DNA of 53,706 nt from Bacteriovoracaceae bacterium (GTDB lineage Bacteria > Bdellovibrionota > Bacteriovoracia > Bacteriovoracales > Bacteriovoracaceae): the NCBI GenBank assembly GCA_021737405.1, contig JAIPEG010000016.1, positions 1-53,706 on the forward strand, written 5' to 3'. Under the pieces are notes generated by a model. The model had not been told where the DNA came from. It made no database searches and saw only the letters and a program-made list of their open reading frames with translations. Of the stretch, positions 26,451-35,921 are shown one piece after another. How positions within the stretch are numbered: the stretch's first letter is position 1; the number at the start of each line of letters is the position of its first letter. The translations under genes and the position numbers were made by a program.

Positions 26451-28205
26451 ATGGCCGCATTTGACTTAGACACTATACGTCACTCTAGCGCACACCTAAT
26501 GGCCCAGGCCATATCCCGGCTGTGGCCAGATCTAAATATCCAGTTTGGCGTAGGACCAGTTATAGAAAGCGGCTTCTACTACGATGTGGAAATGGATCAT
26601 AAACTTTCTGAAGATGACCTTAAATCCATCGAAGATGAGATGAAGAAGATCATTAAAGAAAAACTTCCCATTGAGAGAAAGGTTCTCGAAAAGGAAGAGG
26701 CCTTAACTTTTTTTAAAAAGGAAGGACAAGATTTAAAAGTAGAGCTGATTAACTCTCTTCCTGAAAGCGAAGAAATATCTTGCTACCAGCAGGGCGAGTT
26801 TATAGACCTCTGTCGCGGCCCTCACGTTGAAAAAACGTCAGATTTACCAATGGCGTTTAAACTCCTTCATGTGGCAGGTGCTTATTGGAGAGGTGATGAA
26901 AAAAGACAAATGCTTCAAAGAGTATATGCCGCCTGTTTTAAGGACAGAAAAGAATTAAAAGAGCATCTTCACTTTCTAGAAGAAGCCAAAAAAAGAGACC
27001 ATAGAAAACTTGGTAAAGAACTAGAGCTTTTTCACTTTGAAAAAGTAGCACCTGCATCACCATTTTTTATGCCAAAAGGGGCAAGAATCTATAATGAGTT
27101 AGTAGACTTTATGAGAAGGGTTTACAGAGAGTATGGTTATGATGAGGTTATTACACCTCAAATATTAGACTCTGATCTTTGGCAAACTTCTGGTCACTAT
27201 GATCACTACAAAGAGAATATGTACTTTTCAAATATTGACGAGAAGGAATACGCAGTAAAACCAATGAACTGCCCTTGTCACATGTTAATGTTTGCCCACT
27301 ATAAATACTCATACCGAGATCTTCCTCTTAGATATGCTGACTTTGGTCGACTTCACCGCTATGAGAAAGCGGGGGCAGTCGCCGGTCTGACAAGAGTGAG
27401 AACATTTTGCCAAGATGATGCTCATATATTTATCGAAATGGAGGGTATTCAAAAAGAAATCCAAAAACTAATGGAAATGTTCTTTATCTGTTACAAGCAC
27501 TTTGGCTTTAAAAACATTAAAGTTAACCTCTCCACAAGACCAGAAAAGAAGGCCGGAGATGATGCCACTTGGGATAAGGCAGAAGAAGCTTTAAAACAAG
27601 CACTAGACGCCAGCGGCCATGAGTACTCGATAAAAGAAGGTGACGGGGCATTTTACGGACCGAAAATCGATGTTGAAATTTCTGATGCTCTCAATCGCTA
27701 CCATCAGCTTGGAACGATACAATTAGACTTTCAATTACCTGAAAGATTTAATCTGAAATATACAACTTCCGAAGGCACTGAATCTAGGCCTGTTGTTATC
27801 CATAGAGCGCTTTTAGGTTCACTAGAGAGGTTTATTGGGGTTTATCTTGAGCACGTTGCAGGAGCTTTTCCCTTTTGGCTTGCACCAGAGCAGGCCATTA
27901 TTGTGCCCGTAAACAATGCAACCCACTTAGAATATGCCCAAAAATTAAATACCGATCTCCATAATTTAGGCTATCGCGTAAGAGTTGATGATAGAAATGA
28001 ATCAATGGGTTACAAAACCCGCCAAATTCAAAAATCAAAGGCTCCTTTCATGCTCGTCATCGGTGACAAAGAGATGGAAAACGACAGCGTTAGTATCCGC
28101 TCATATGGTGCAAAGTTTGCGACATCAATTAGTACTGCGGAGCTTAAAGAAAAATTTCTTGAATTAAATAAGGAAAGGATTCCTGTAGAACTTCAAAAAG
28201 CTTAA
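26451..28205 (+). CDS. thrS: threonyl-tRNA synthetase lacking the TGS domain
   Basis: The 584-residue class II synthetase begins directly with the editing domain (HSSAH near residue 11 and LCRGPHV) and lacks the N-terminal TGS domain of about 60 residues found in E. coli ThrRS (642). The catalytic domain has the zinc Cys in MNCPCHMLMF, LRYADFGRLHRYEKAGAVAGL and TRVRTFCQDDAH (motif 2), and motif 3 IVIHRALLGSLERF-like; the C-terminal anticodon-binding domain is complete. GGAG lies five bases before the ATG. No in-frame extension could hold a TGS domain, so its absence is real. Confidence 0.97.
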   Translation: MAAFDLDTIRHSSAHLMAQAISRLWPDLNIQFGVGPVIESGFYYDVEMDHKLSEDDLKSIEDEMKKIIKEKLPIERKVLEKEEALTFFKKEGQDLKVELINSLPESEEISCYQQGEFIDLCRGPHVEKTSDLPMAFKLLHVAGAYWRGDEKRQMLQRVYAACFKDRKELKEHLHFLEEAKKRDHRKLGKELELFHFEKVAPASPFFMPKGARIYNELVDFMRRVYREYGYDEVITPQILDSDLWQTSGHYDHYKENMYFSNIDEKEYAVKPMNCPCHMLMFAHYKYSYRDLPLRYADFGRLHRYEKAGAVAGLTRVRTFCQDDAHIFIEMEGIQKEIQKLMEMFFICYKHFGFKNIKVNLSTRPEKKAGDDATWDKAEEALKQALDASGHEYSIKEGDGAFYGPKIDVEISDALNRYHQLGTIQLDFQLPERFNLKYTTSEGTESRPVVIHRALLGSLERFIGVYLEHVAGAFPFWLAPEQAIIVPVNNATHLEYAQKLNTDLHNLGYRVRVDDRNESMGYKTRQIQKSKAPFMLVIGDKEMENDSVSIRSYGAKFATSISTAELKEKFLELNKERIPVELQKA

Positions 28206-28306
28206 TAATGCCTCACTTTAAGAGGATAAAAGTGGCAGATTGGCCTTAAATCTTGGTATTATCGTCTAAGTAATCAGTATGCTTATATGAGTTAAGGAAG
28301 ATAACC

Positions 28307-29305
28307 ATGGGCCAATCAAGAAATGTTCTTCTCATTTGCGGTGGTGGTGGAACGGAACACGATATTTCGCTTATTTCTGCCAAATATTTCGAAAGCAAGC
28401 TCGCTCTTATTCCAGATATTAATACCGTCTACTTATGTATTGAAAGAGATGGACGAAGAACAAATAAAATCGGTCAGCAGTGTGAGTTAAGAAAAGCCGG
28501 CGAGGTATTTAACAAAGAAACCCAAGAGACAATAGCCCTTGATTACGCCATTCCATGCATCCATGGTCCCCCAGGGGAAAATGGTCATATCCAAGCAGTA
28601 TTTGAACTAATGGGACTTCCTTATCTAGGTGCAAATCCCGAAGCCAGTATCAGCTGCTTTAATAAAGTCATGACCAAGTTATGGCTTGATAAGTTAAGAG
28701 TCGAAAATAATCCCTATACTTTTGCGAGAGAGCTAAACCCCCAAACACTTCAAGATTTTGAAGAATTTTTCGAGAAAAATAATCAGGACATTTATATTAA
28801 GGCCACTCATCAAGGATCTTCCGTAGGTTGCTACCACATTTTAAAAAAAGAGTTGATCAAAGAAAAAATGAGTGAGGCCTTGAAATTAAGTCCAATAGTA
28901 TTAGCAGAAAGAACAAGTAGAGGGCGAGAATTAGAAGTGGCCGCATTTGATTATCAGGGAGAACTCCATATAAGTTCACCAGGTGAAATCGTTTGCCCAG
29001 AAGGATTTTACACTTTTGAAGAAAAATACAATCCTGACAGCAAAACAGTCACTAACATTGAGGCAAAAGGAATTGACCAAGAGATACAAGATAAAATCAG
29101 GGAAATGGCAAGAGTCGCATTTATTGGTTTAGGTCTAAAAGATCTTGCGAGGATCGATTTTTTCTTAACAGAGGACAACGTCCCTTTAATTAATGAGATA
29201 AACACCTTTCCAGGCCATACCCCGATATCTATGTTTCCGATGATGATGGAAAATTTAGGTATCAAATATGAAGACTATTTAAAGAATAGAATATTTAAAA
29301 ATTAA
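28307..29305 (+). CDS. ddl: D-alanine--D-alanine ligase
   Basis: A 332-residue ATP-grasp ligase with the Ddl signatures HGPPGENGHIQAVFELMGLPYLG, the ATP-binding IKATHQGSSVGC segment and the C-terminal metal- and substrate-binding NEINTFPGHTPISMFP. It makes D-Ala-D-Ala for peptidoglycan in the cytoplasm. AAGGAAG precedes the ATG. It ends nine bases before the aminotransferase-GNAT fusion gene and so heads that operon, an unusual place for ddl, which is normally with mur genes. A related dipeptide ligase cannot be fully ruled out because of this context. Confidence 0.88.
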   Translation: MGQSRNVLLICGGGGTEHDISLISAKYFESKLALIPDINTVYLCIERDGRRTNKIGQQCELRKAGEVFNKETQETIALDYAIPCIHGPPGENGHIQAVFELMGLPYLGANPEASISCFNKVMTKLWLDKLRVENNPYTFARELNPQTLQDFEEFFEKNNQDIYIKATHQGSSVGCYHILKKELIKEKMSEALKLSPIVLAERTSRGRELEVAAFDYQGELHISSPGEIVCPEGFYTFEEKYNPDSKTVTNIEAKGIDQEIQDKIREMARVAFIGLGLKDLARIDFFLTEDNVPLINEINTFPGHTPISMFPMMMENLGIKYEDYLKNRIFKN

Positions 29306-29314
29306 GGAATAACT

Positions 29315-32300
29315 ATGGAAATTACACTTATAAATAATGAAGACCAAAAGTATGCTGAAGGAAAGCTCGCGAAGTACTATAAAGACGGATTGATCCCAGC
29401 AGAGAAAAAGAATTATCTTACTGAATTGAACAACAATCATGGCCCATACATGGGTGTTGAGACAGGTTTAAACCAAACCCACTACCTAATGGATGCTGCC
29501 AGCCAAATCGCAACACTAGGACTTGGCTTTAGCCCAAGCGTTTTTATGGGAACGGCCCATCACATGGCCAGCTGGACTAACGATCTAGCAGAAGAAAACT
29601 TTTTAAAGATAAAGAACTCTATGCATTCCTTCTTGATGAGGAAGGCCGGCTGGAAACACATGGATATGACTGTGTGTAATAGTGGCGCGGAAAGTAATGA
29701 AATCGCCCTTGGATATGCCTTCAAGAGAAGACAAAATAAAAAGGCAAAGAAAGTTTTGGCATTCGAAGGAAGTTTTCATGGCAGGATGCTTGTTAGTCTC
29801 TTTTCAACATGGAACAAATCAAAGAGAGAGCCATTTCAATGGAAAGGATTTGAAACGGAATATACGGATTTCCCAGAATTACCAGGAGCTGAAATTCATC
29901 AAGACTACCCAAATCTTTGGAGAGAAGTTTGGGACAATTCAACCAGTCTAAGTTTCAAAATACCTAATGATTGGCCAAAAGATGAGGTTCTACAAACAGA
30001 GATTGATTGTCTTTTAAAAATAAAAAATAAACTTCAAACAGGAGAAATTTTTTCCATTATAGTTGAACCGATGCAGTGTGAGGGAGGGGATCGCTACGCC
30101 TCGGACAGATTTCATACGGCACTCCTTATCATGGCAAAGTCTTTCAATGTATCTGTCATTCACGATGAGGTGCAAACAGGATTCCACCTTGGAAGAGACT
30201 TTTTTTGGCACAGACAATTTTGTTTGAGAGATCAATTCGACAATCAATTAAATCCAGATTTTCTAGTATGTGCCAAGAAAGCACAGGTTGGATTAGTGCT
30301 TAGTCCACATGATTTAAGACGCGATAAATTAGAAAGAAGGGAACAATACCAAGTCGCTTCTTTAATCAGAGGGTATTATCATGGTCTTGCTCTTGATCAA
30401 TCAAAAGAGAGGATTTTAAAGATCGAGAAATATTCACAAAAGAAATTAAAAGAATTAGCTAACAACTTTGAAAAAAATATTACAAGAACAAGGGCCATGG
30501 GTCTAAGTTTCGCCTTTGATCTTGAAAATGCTGATACCGCGACAAAGTTTATAAATGAAAGATTTAACAATGGATTACTTTACTACCCAGCCGGAGAAAA
30601 AACCCTACGTTTCAGATTAAATACAAGTTACACCAATAAGGACATCGACTTTCTCTTTGAAAGATTGACAGCAATCGGTAATTTAATTTTTAACGCAAAA
30701 GAAGAGAGTTTTTCGGGGAAAGTCACGACTAGTGCTCGAAGCCTAAAGAAAACTGAATCATGGCAACACCTTCTGCTTCAATCTAGATTAGATCGCCTTA
30801 AAGGAAAAATGCTCAAAGAAGACGAAGTCCTATCGAATATTCAAAAACAATTCAATGACCACTACAAGAGTGATCAAAAACTTATCATCATAAATGCTAA
30901 AAACTTTGATCAATATTCTGTTGATATCGAAAAAATGCAAAAAGAGGTTTATGAGCCCACAAGACAGACCAGTATAGAAAGATTTCGAGTATGTGCTCAT
31001 TCTGAGTACAGCATTTGCCTTGGAATGCTTGATGGAGAGAAACTCTCCGCCATCGCTTTTTCAAGTAGCCTTCAAGATCACCCGCTTGATCGAGGTTTGA
31101 GACAGGACAAGGACTTTCTAGACCCAAAATCCCTATACATGATTGACACTACTGTCAGAGATCAACATCAAAACTTAGGATTAGGCAGGTTCTTAAAGTA
31201 CGCCCTGACTTATATTGCCATCAATCGAGATTACAATTCAATAAAAGGCCGAAATCGCGATAAACTGGCCGTCCAAATGCTTAACATCAATCTTTCTATC
31301 GGAAGTTATGAACAAATGTATTTAAGGGAAGATTATCCCGACTTTGAGCAATATAGGGACGTCATCTATTACGAAACTCCACTCGATTGGAAAAAGGATG
31401 AGCTAAACCTTGGTAACAGGATTAATTCATCCATAAATATCGATGACATCGATATGGAATATATCAAGGCCCAACTCCCCTACCTAACGAACAAAGTTTG
31501 CTTATCTAACTTTGTTAGCGAAAAGTTCCTCTCTCATGTTGAAAACATATTAAAGTTAGCTCCCAAGGAACTTCAGCATGGCTACACGGCCTCAGGCCAA
31601 TCCGAGTGTGTTGATAAAGTTTTTAAGTCCATGATTTACAATGCAACCCAATTCAAGGAAGAAAGTAAACTTTTGACTTTTAAAGGGCACTATTTTGGAT
31701 CAGGAAGTTTTCTCAGTCGGTCACTATCTGGTAGCGAGGAACATAATTACTTTCCTACCATTAAACTTGAAAACCCTACTCAAGAAAACTCTAAAGACAT
31801 TTTAAAAGAAATCTCAACTTTAATTGAAAGAGGTGAAATCAATTCAATATGGCTTGAACCCGTACAACAGACGACTTACCAAAAATCCCCAATAGACTTT
31901 TTAAAGCAATTGAAAGCATTGGCAAATGATCAAAATATACCTGTGATTTATAATGAAACCGCTTCTCAGCAATTTACTTTCAGCAATGATCACTACTTCG
32001 CCTCAAATGATAGCAGCATTATGCCAAACGCAAGTTTTAGCTTCCTTGGGGGTCAAGCTGGTATTATCTTTATCGAAGAATCATTATTTGTATCAAAACC
32101 ACTCATGATGATCTCAACATGGGATGGGGATGAACACGCATTCGCCACTTATCATAAGGCCTCAAGTAAGATCATATCCAACAAGGAAGATTTCTTAAAA
32201 ACTCGAAATGATTTTCAACAAAAAATCACCACAGAGTTAAAGAATTATCCTGCCATATGCCACAACATCGAAAATGGTCGAGGTTTAATAAATGGGGCCA

Positions 32301-32392
32301 TCCCTTTAAAGTTCAGGAAACTCTTTAGAGAAACAGAAGACGGTCTCCTACTAGATCCATGTTATAACTCTATGAAAAGTTACTTACGATGA
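29315..32392 (+). CDS. class III aminotransferase - GNAT - pseudo-aminotransferase fusion
   Basis: The 1025-residue protein has three parts. Residues about 30-460 are a class III PLP aminotransferase: NSGAESNEIAL, FEGSFHGRML, VIHDEVQTGF and the PLP Lys in VCAKKAQVG (near 320), the last resembling lysine 6-aminotransferase. Residues about 500-700 are a GNAT acetyltransferase with TTVRDQHQNLGLGRFLKY. Residues about 710-1025 repeat the aminotransferase fold in degenerate form: the Asp is Asn (VIYNETASQ) and the PLP Lys is gone (FSFLGGQAG), so it cannot bind PLP covalently and is probably structural. The GNAT part may acetylate beta-lysine or a lysine-derived amine, as AblB/YodP does; this is inference from the operon. 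It overlaps the next gene by four bases. Confidence 0.82.
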   Translation: MEITLINNEDQKYAEGKLAKYYKDGLIPAEKKNYLTELNNNHGPYMGVETGLNQTHYLMDAASQIATLGLGFSPSVFMGTAHHMASWTNDLAEENFLKIKNSMHSFLMRKAGWKHMDMTVCNSGAESNEIALGYAFKRRQNKKAKKVLAFEGSFHGRMLVSLFSTWNKSKREPFQWKGFETEYTDFPELPGAEIHQDYPNLWREVWDNSTSLSFKIPNDWPKDEVLQTEIDCLLKIKNKLQTGEIFSIIVEPMQCEGGDRYASDRFHTALLIMAKSFNVSVIHDEVQTGFHLGRDFFWHRQFCLRDQFDNQLNPDFLVCAKKAQVGLVLSPHDLRRDKLERREQYQVASLIRGYYHGLALDQSKERILKIEKYSQKKLKELANNFEKNITRTRAMGLSFAFDLENADTATKFINERFNNGLLYYPAGEKTLRFRLNTSYTNKDIDFLFERLTAIGNLIFNAKEESFSGKVTTSARSLKKTESWQHLLLQSRLDRLKGKMLKEDEVLSNIQKQFNDHYKSDQKLIIINAKNFDQYSVDIEKMQKEVYEPTRQTSIERFRVCAHSEYSICLGMLDGEKLSAIAFSSSLQDHPLDRGLRQDKDFLDPKSLYMIDTTVRDQHQNLGLGRFLKYALTYIAINRDYNSIKGRNRDKLAVQMLNINLSIGSYEQMYLREDYPDFEQYRDVIYYETPLDWKKDELNLGNRINSSINIDDIDMEYIKAQLPYLTNKVCLSNFVSEKFLSHVENILKLAPKELQHGYTASGQSECVDKVFKSMIYNATQFKEESKLLTFKGHYFGSGSFLSRSLSGSEEHNYFPTIKLENPTQENSKDILKEISTLIERGEINSIWLEPVQQTTYQKSPIDFLKQLKALANDQNIPVIYNETASQQFTFSNDHYFASNDSSIMPNASFSFLGGQAGIIFIEESLFVSKPLMMISTWDGDEHAFATYHKASSKIISNKEDFLKTRNDFQQKITTELKNYPAICHNIENGRGLINGAIPLKFRKLFRETEDGLLLDPCYNSMKSYLR

Positions 32393-33435
32393 TTGACACT
32401 GGTTTTCCTCATATTATTTATAATCCTTCCCTCTCTCCGTTTGAAAATGGAGAGAAGCACGGAGAACTTTTCTCAAAGGCCATTAGGGAGTTGTGTGGGA
32501 TCAGAAAGAACCTTATGCAGGAGCGCTCTCCTCACCTTTCAAAAAATATTGATCGACTGGCGAATGAACAAATCGAATTCACTAAAGAATTTGATGGGAA
32601 ATTATTTGAAGAGCTCTCAGGCATTGCAATAGGATCAAATCGTCCACTTTCAGACATCATCATTTTAAATAACTACACAGACTTTAGAGATATCAGTCTC
32701 CCCGATGAAGGCTGTAGCAGCATTAGTCTAAATTCAACAGACAGAGTTTCAGGTCAAACTTGGGACATGCACTCAAGTGCAAAGAATTATGTTTGTGTCA
32801 TTGAAAACCCAGGCCATTGGGTCGCATTTTCCTTGGTCGGTTGCTTAGGAATGATGGGAGCAAATAGGGAATCTCTCTTTGTCGGCGTTAATAACATCAA
32901 CACAATTGACGCCAAGTCTGGAATCATTTGGTCTGCTTTTGTTAGAAAGTCTCTTTTACTAAAATCTAGATCAGAGGTTTTGGCACTTGCAGAAAAGACT
33001 TCTTTTACAGGAGCGCATAACTATCTCATAAGCGACATGCAGGGGGCACAACACCAAGAGATAAGCCCAACGAGAAATGCAATGGCGAGCATTTATGAAA
33101 ATGAAGGCGCTATTTTTCATACTAATCATTGCGTAAATGATGAAATGAAAGAGATTGAAGAGAAACTTTCTCTTAACTCTACAAGTATGGAACGGTTCAA
33201 CCTTTTAAAGGCTTCCATTTCTAATATACATACTCAAGATGAACTTAAGGCAATTCTCCAAAGTCACGAAGGTTACCCTAAATCTCTTTGTGGCCATTAT
33301 CAATCTGGAGCACAAGACCCTTCTATCACTTGTGGTGGTGGAGTCTTTAATCATAAAACAACAGAATTCCTCTTCTGGAGAGGTTGCCCGATAGAAGATA
33401 GCAACTATGCTGAAATCAAAGTAAAAATAAAATGA
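32389..33435 (+). CDS. C45-family acyltransferase/amidohydrolase
   Basis: A 348-residue protein of the acyl-CoA:6-aminopenicillanate acyltransferase (C45, Ntn-hydrolase) family. The self-cleaving site is EGCSSISL with the nucleophile Cys near residue 108, followed by the family features GQTWDMH, VGCLGMMGANRES, GVNNIN, TNHCVND and a C-terminal TTEFLFWRGCP. Such proteins act on amide bonds of acyl groups. In this operon it may supply the deacetylation step that YodQ performs in Bacillus. ATGA overlaps join it to both neighbours. Confidence 0.8.
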   Translation: MIDTGFPHIIYNPSLSPFENGEKHGELFSKAIRELCGIRKNLMQERSPHLSKNIDRLANEQIEFTKEFDGKLFEELSGIAIGSNRPLSDIIILNNYTDFRDISLPDEGCSSISLNSTDRVSGQTWDMHSSAKNYVCVIENPGHWVAFSLVGCLGMMGANRESLFVGVNNINTIDAKSGIIWSAFVRKSLLLKSRSEVLALAEKTSFTGAHNYLISDMQGAQHQEISPTRNAMASIYENEGAIFHTNHCVNDEMKEIEEKLSLNSTSMERFNLLKASISNIHTQDELKAILQSHEGYPKSLCGHYQSGAQDPSITCGGGVFNHKTTEFLFWRGCPIEDSNYAEIKVKIK

Positions 33436-34622
33436 AAGAAAATAAGAACCTACCCTATTTTATCACCTGGACATCACAAGAGAAGGCCCAAACGCTTCCC
33501 CTTGATAAAGTCGACAATGATTTCTTTTACGGGAAAGGAATTAAATGGTTAAATTTATCCTCGATTTCCTACCAAGCTTCTTTTGGGCTTAAAAACACCA
33601 CAATTTTAAAAGCGATAAAAAGTCAGATGGATGAGTTTTCCCTTGCTTCTCCAAAACATACCTATCAATTAAAGGAAGAAGTTTCAAAGAGACTGATATC
33701 AAAGACTGGTTCAGGCTTTAAGTGTTTTTTTACCCTAAGCGGTAGCGAGGGAATTGAAAATGCCTTAAAGATCGCAAGGCAATTCACTAAAAAGAAAATA
33801 ATTCTTTCTCAAAAGAACTCCTATCATGGCTCCACAATGGGTGCCTTGGCGATAACTGGTGACTGGCGCCAGGAAAACCATTTACTTCCGAGACAGTGGA
33901 CGAAGTATTTCCCAGCACCTGCAACAGATCCAAGTGGAGAGAAATTAGAAGCCCTTATCTTAAAAATTGGTCCAGATAATATCGCTGGAATCTGTATTGA
34001 AACCATCACAGGAGGAAATGGCGTTTTCATTCCTCCATCAAGTTGGTATAAAGCCGTAGCTAAGATTCAAAAGAACTATAACATTCTCCTCATTCTTGAT
34101 GAAGTCGTCTGTGCTGCTCATAGAACGGGACCTTTCTTTGGTTTTCAAAACTACAAAAATGTCCAACCAGATTTAATCGTAACGGCAAAGGCGATGACGG
34201 GAGGCTACTTCCCTCAGGGAGTTTTATTCGTCTCCCAAAAAATTTCAAAATATTATGATAAATCGACCCTCTCATGTGGGCTTACAAATTATGGCCACCC
34301 TTTAGGCTTGGCGGCAATGAAAGCAGTCTTAGACTTAACCGAAGAAGAGTCCTTTAAGAAAAAAGTTCAAAAGAATGTTGAGATATTCACAGACTTCTTT
34401 AATGCTTTAAAGTTATGTGAAATCGATTGCCGTCACATTGGGTTATTAGGTGCCATTGAGATGAACAATAAGATAAAGTTAAAAGACTTACTCGATAGCG
34501 GAATTTATGCTGGGATTCAAAATGGTAGAATCATTTTGGCCCCTAACCTTTTAATACCTTCTAAAGTCCTCACGAAAGGCCTTAACGATCTAGGAATGGT
34601 AATCCATGACAAACTCACCTAA
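33432..34622 (+). CDS. class III PLP-dependent aminotransferase
   Basis: A 396-residue aminotransferase with SGSEGIENALKIAR, SYHGSTMGALA, the Asp in LLILDEVVCAAHRTG and the PLP Lys in TAKAMTGGYFP (near residue 256). All key residues are intact, unlike the C-terminal copy in the fusion gene upstream. It resembles the YodT/adenosylmethionine-8-amino-7-oxononanoate group. Substrate is unknown; context points to a beta-lysine or omega-amino acid derivative. It overlaps scoA by 17 bases. Confidence 0.88.
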   Translation: MKENKNLPYFITWTSQEKAQTLPLDKVDNDFFYGKGIKWLNLSSISYQASFGLKNTTILKAIKSQMDEFSLASPKHTYQLKEEVSKRLISKTGSGFKCFFTLSGSEGIENALKIARQFTKKKIILSQKNSYHGSTMGALAITGDWRQENHLLPRQWTKYFPAPATDPSGEKLEALILKIGPDNIAGICIETITGGNGVFIPPSSWYKAVAKIQKNYNILLILDEVVCAAHRTGPFFGFQNYKNVQPDLIVTAKAMTGGYFPQGVLFVSQKISKYYDKSTLSCGLTNYGHPLGLAAMKAVLDLTEEESFKKKVQKNVEIFTDFFNALKLCEIDCRHIGLLGAIEMNNKIKLKDLLDSGIYAGIQNGRIILAPNLLIPSKVLTKGLNDLGMVIHDKLT

Positions 34623-35310
34623 AGTCTACAAAAACGCAACTGATGCAGTCGGAGACATTCTTTCAGGCTCAACGATTATGTCAGGTGGGTTTGGTCTCTG
34701 TGGAATACCAGAGAATTCAATTGAAGCTATTGCAAAGCTTAAAATAAGAGATTTAAAGGTCATTTCAAATAATATTGGAAATAGTGGACGAGGCCTCGTG
34801 CTGTGGTTGCAAAAAAATATGATCTCCCATGCTTTTTGTTCATATGTGGGTGGTAATCCTGATTTAGAAGAGCAGATCAACAAAAAGTTAGTAGAAGTTG
34901 AGCTTATTCCTCAAGGCACCTTCTCTGAGCGAATAAGAGCTGCAGGTTTGGGCATTAGGGCCTTTTATACACCTACGGGTTACGGAACCCTAATCGCAGA
35001 GGGAAAAGAGGAGAAGAGTTTCGATAGACCTTGCATACTGGAGCACGCCTTGCACGCAGATTTTGCGATCATTAAAGCACAAAAGGGTGACCCTTATGGA
35101 AATCTTTGGTTTAAAGAGACTGCAAGAAATTTTTCCCCTCTTATGGCCATGGCAGCAAAAACGACAATAGTGGAAGTTGAAGAAATGGTAGAATTAGGTG
35201 AAATTGAGCCAGAAAATATTCATCTACCAGGTCTTTTTGTTCAACGAATCTATCAAGGTGAAAATTACAAGAATGATATTGAGTTTTTAAAGCTTGAAGG
35301 TGAATTATAA
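34606..35310 (+). CDS. 3-oxoacid CoA-transferase subunit A
   Basis: The 234-residue protein has the alpha-subunit motif GGFGLCGIPENSIEAI, the SNNIGNSGRGLV and YVGGNPDLE segments and FYTPTGYGTLIAEG typical of SCOT-type transferases (ScoA/AtoD/YodS). With the next gene it forms a heteromer that moves CoA from succinyl-CoA or an acyl-CoA to a 3-oxoacid. TAATG links it to the B subunit. Confidence 0.93.
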   Translation: MTNSPKVYKNATDAVGDILSGSTIMSGGFGLCGIPENSIEAIAKLKIRDLKVISNNIGNSGRGLVLWLQKNMISHAFCSYVGGNPDLEEQINKKLVEVELIPQGTFSERIRAAGLGIRAFYTPTGYGTLIAEGKEEKSFDRPCILEHALHADFAIIKAQKGDPYGNLWFKETARNFSPLMAMAAKTTIVEVEEMVELGEIEPENIHLPGLFVQRIYQGENYKNDIEFLKLEGEL

Positions 35311-35921
35311 TGGGCTGGACAAATCAAGAAATGGCCAGATATGTGGCCTCTCTCTTTCCAAGTTACTCGAGCGTCAATCTTGGTATTGGTTTACCAAGTT
35401 TAGTTGCCGAAGAAATTCCTACTGAGAAATCGATTATGATTCATTCAGAAAATGGGGTCTTAGGTGTTATGGGAAGACCAACCAAAGAGGCAGTAAGTGC
35501 TACTTTAATAAACGCCGGCAAAGAGACGATTTCAATCAAAAAAGGCGCTAGCTTTTTTGATTCTTCCCTCTCTTTTGGAATGATTAGAGGCGGTCACATC
35601 GACTACTGTGTTCTTGGCGCTATGGAAGTAGATTCTGAAGGTAGCTTGGCCAACTGGATGATTCCGGGAAAGAAGTTAACAGGAATGGGAGGGGCGATGG
35701 ATCTAGTCAATGGTGCAAAGTCCGTCATTATCATGATGTCCCACTTTACCAAAAATGGTGAGCGAAAGCTTCTTAAAGAGACCAAACTTCCCCTAACAGG
35801 AAAATCTGTCGTCCAAGAGGTCATCACAAATTTGGGTCACTTTCGCCCTATAAATGGTAAATTTCAAATAATTGAATTAGCACCTGGAGTTACAGAGGCA
35901 GATTGCCTTCTTCCTGACTAA
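35310..35921 (+). CDS. 3-oxoacid CoA-transferase subunit B
   Basis: The 203-residue protein contains NLGIGLPSLVAEEI and the catalytic Glu in IHSENGVLGVMG (near residue 51), plus RGGHIDYCVLGAMEVD and IPGKKLTGMGGAMDLV of the beta subunit (ScoB/AtoA/YodR). It ends the operon and its last 32 bases overlap the end of the convergent 5'-nucleotidase gene; no terminator hairpin is seen beyond its stop. Confidence 0.93.
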   Translation: MGWTNQEMARYVASLFPSYSSVNLGIGLPSLVAEEIPTEKSIMIHSENGVLGVMGRPTKEAVSATLINAGKETISIKKGASFFDSSLSFGMIRGGHIDYCVLGAMEVDSEGSLANWMIPGKKLTGMGGAMDLVNGAKSVIIMMSHFTKNGERKLLKETKLPLTGKSVVQEVITNLGHFRPINGKFQIIELAPGVTEADCLLPD

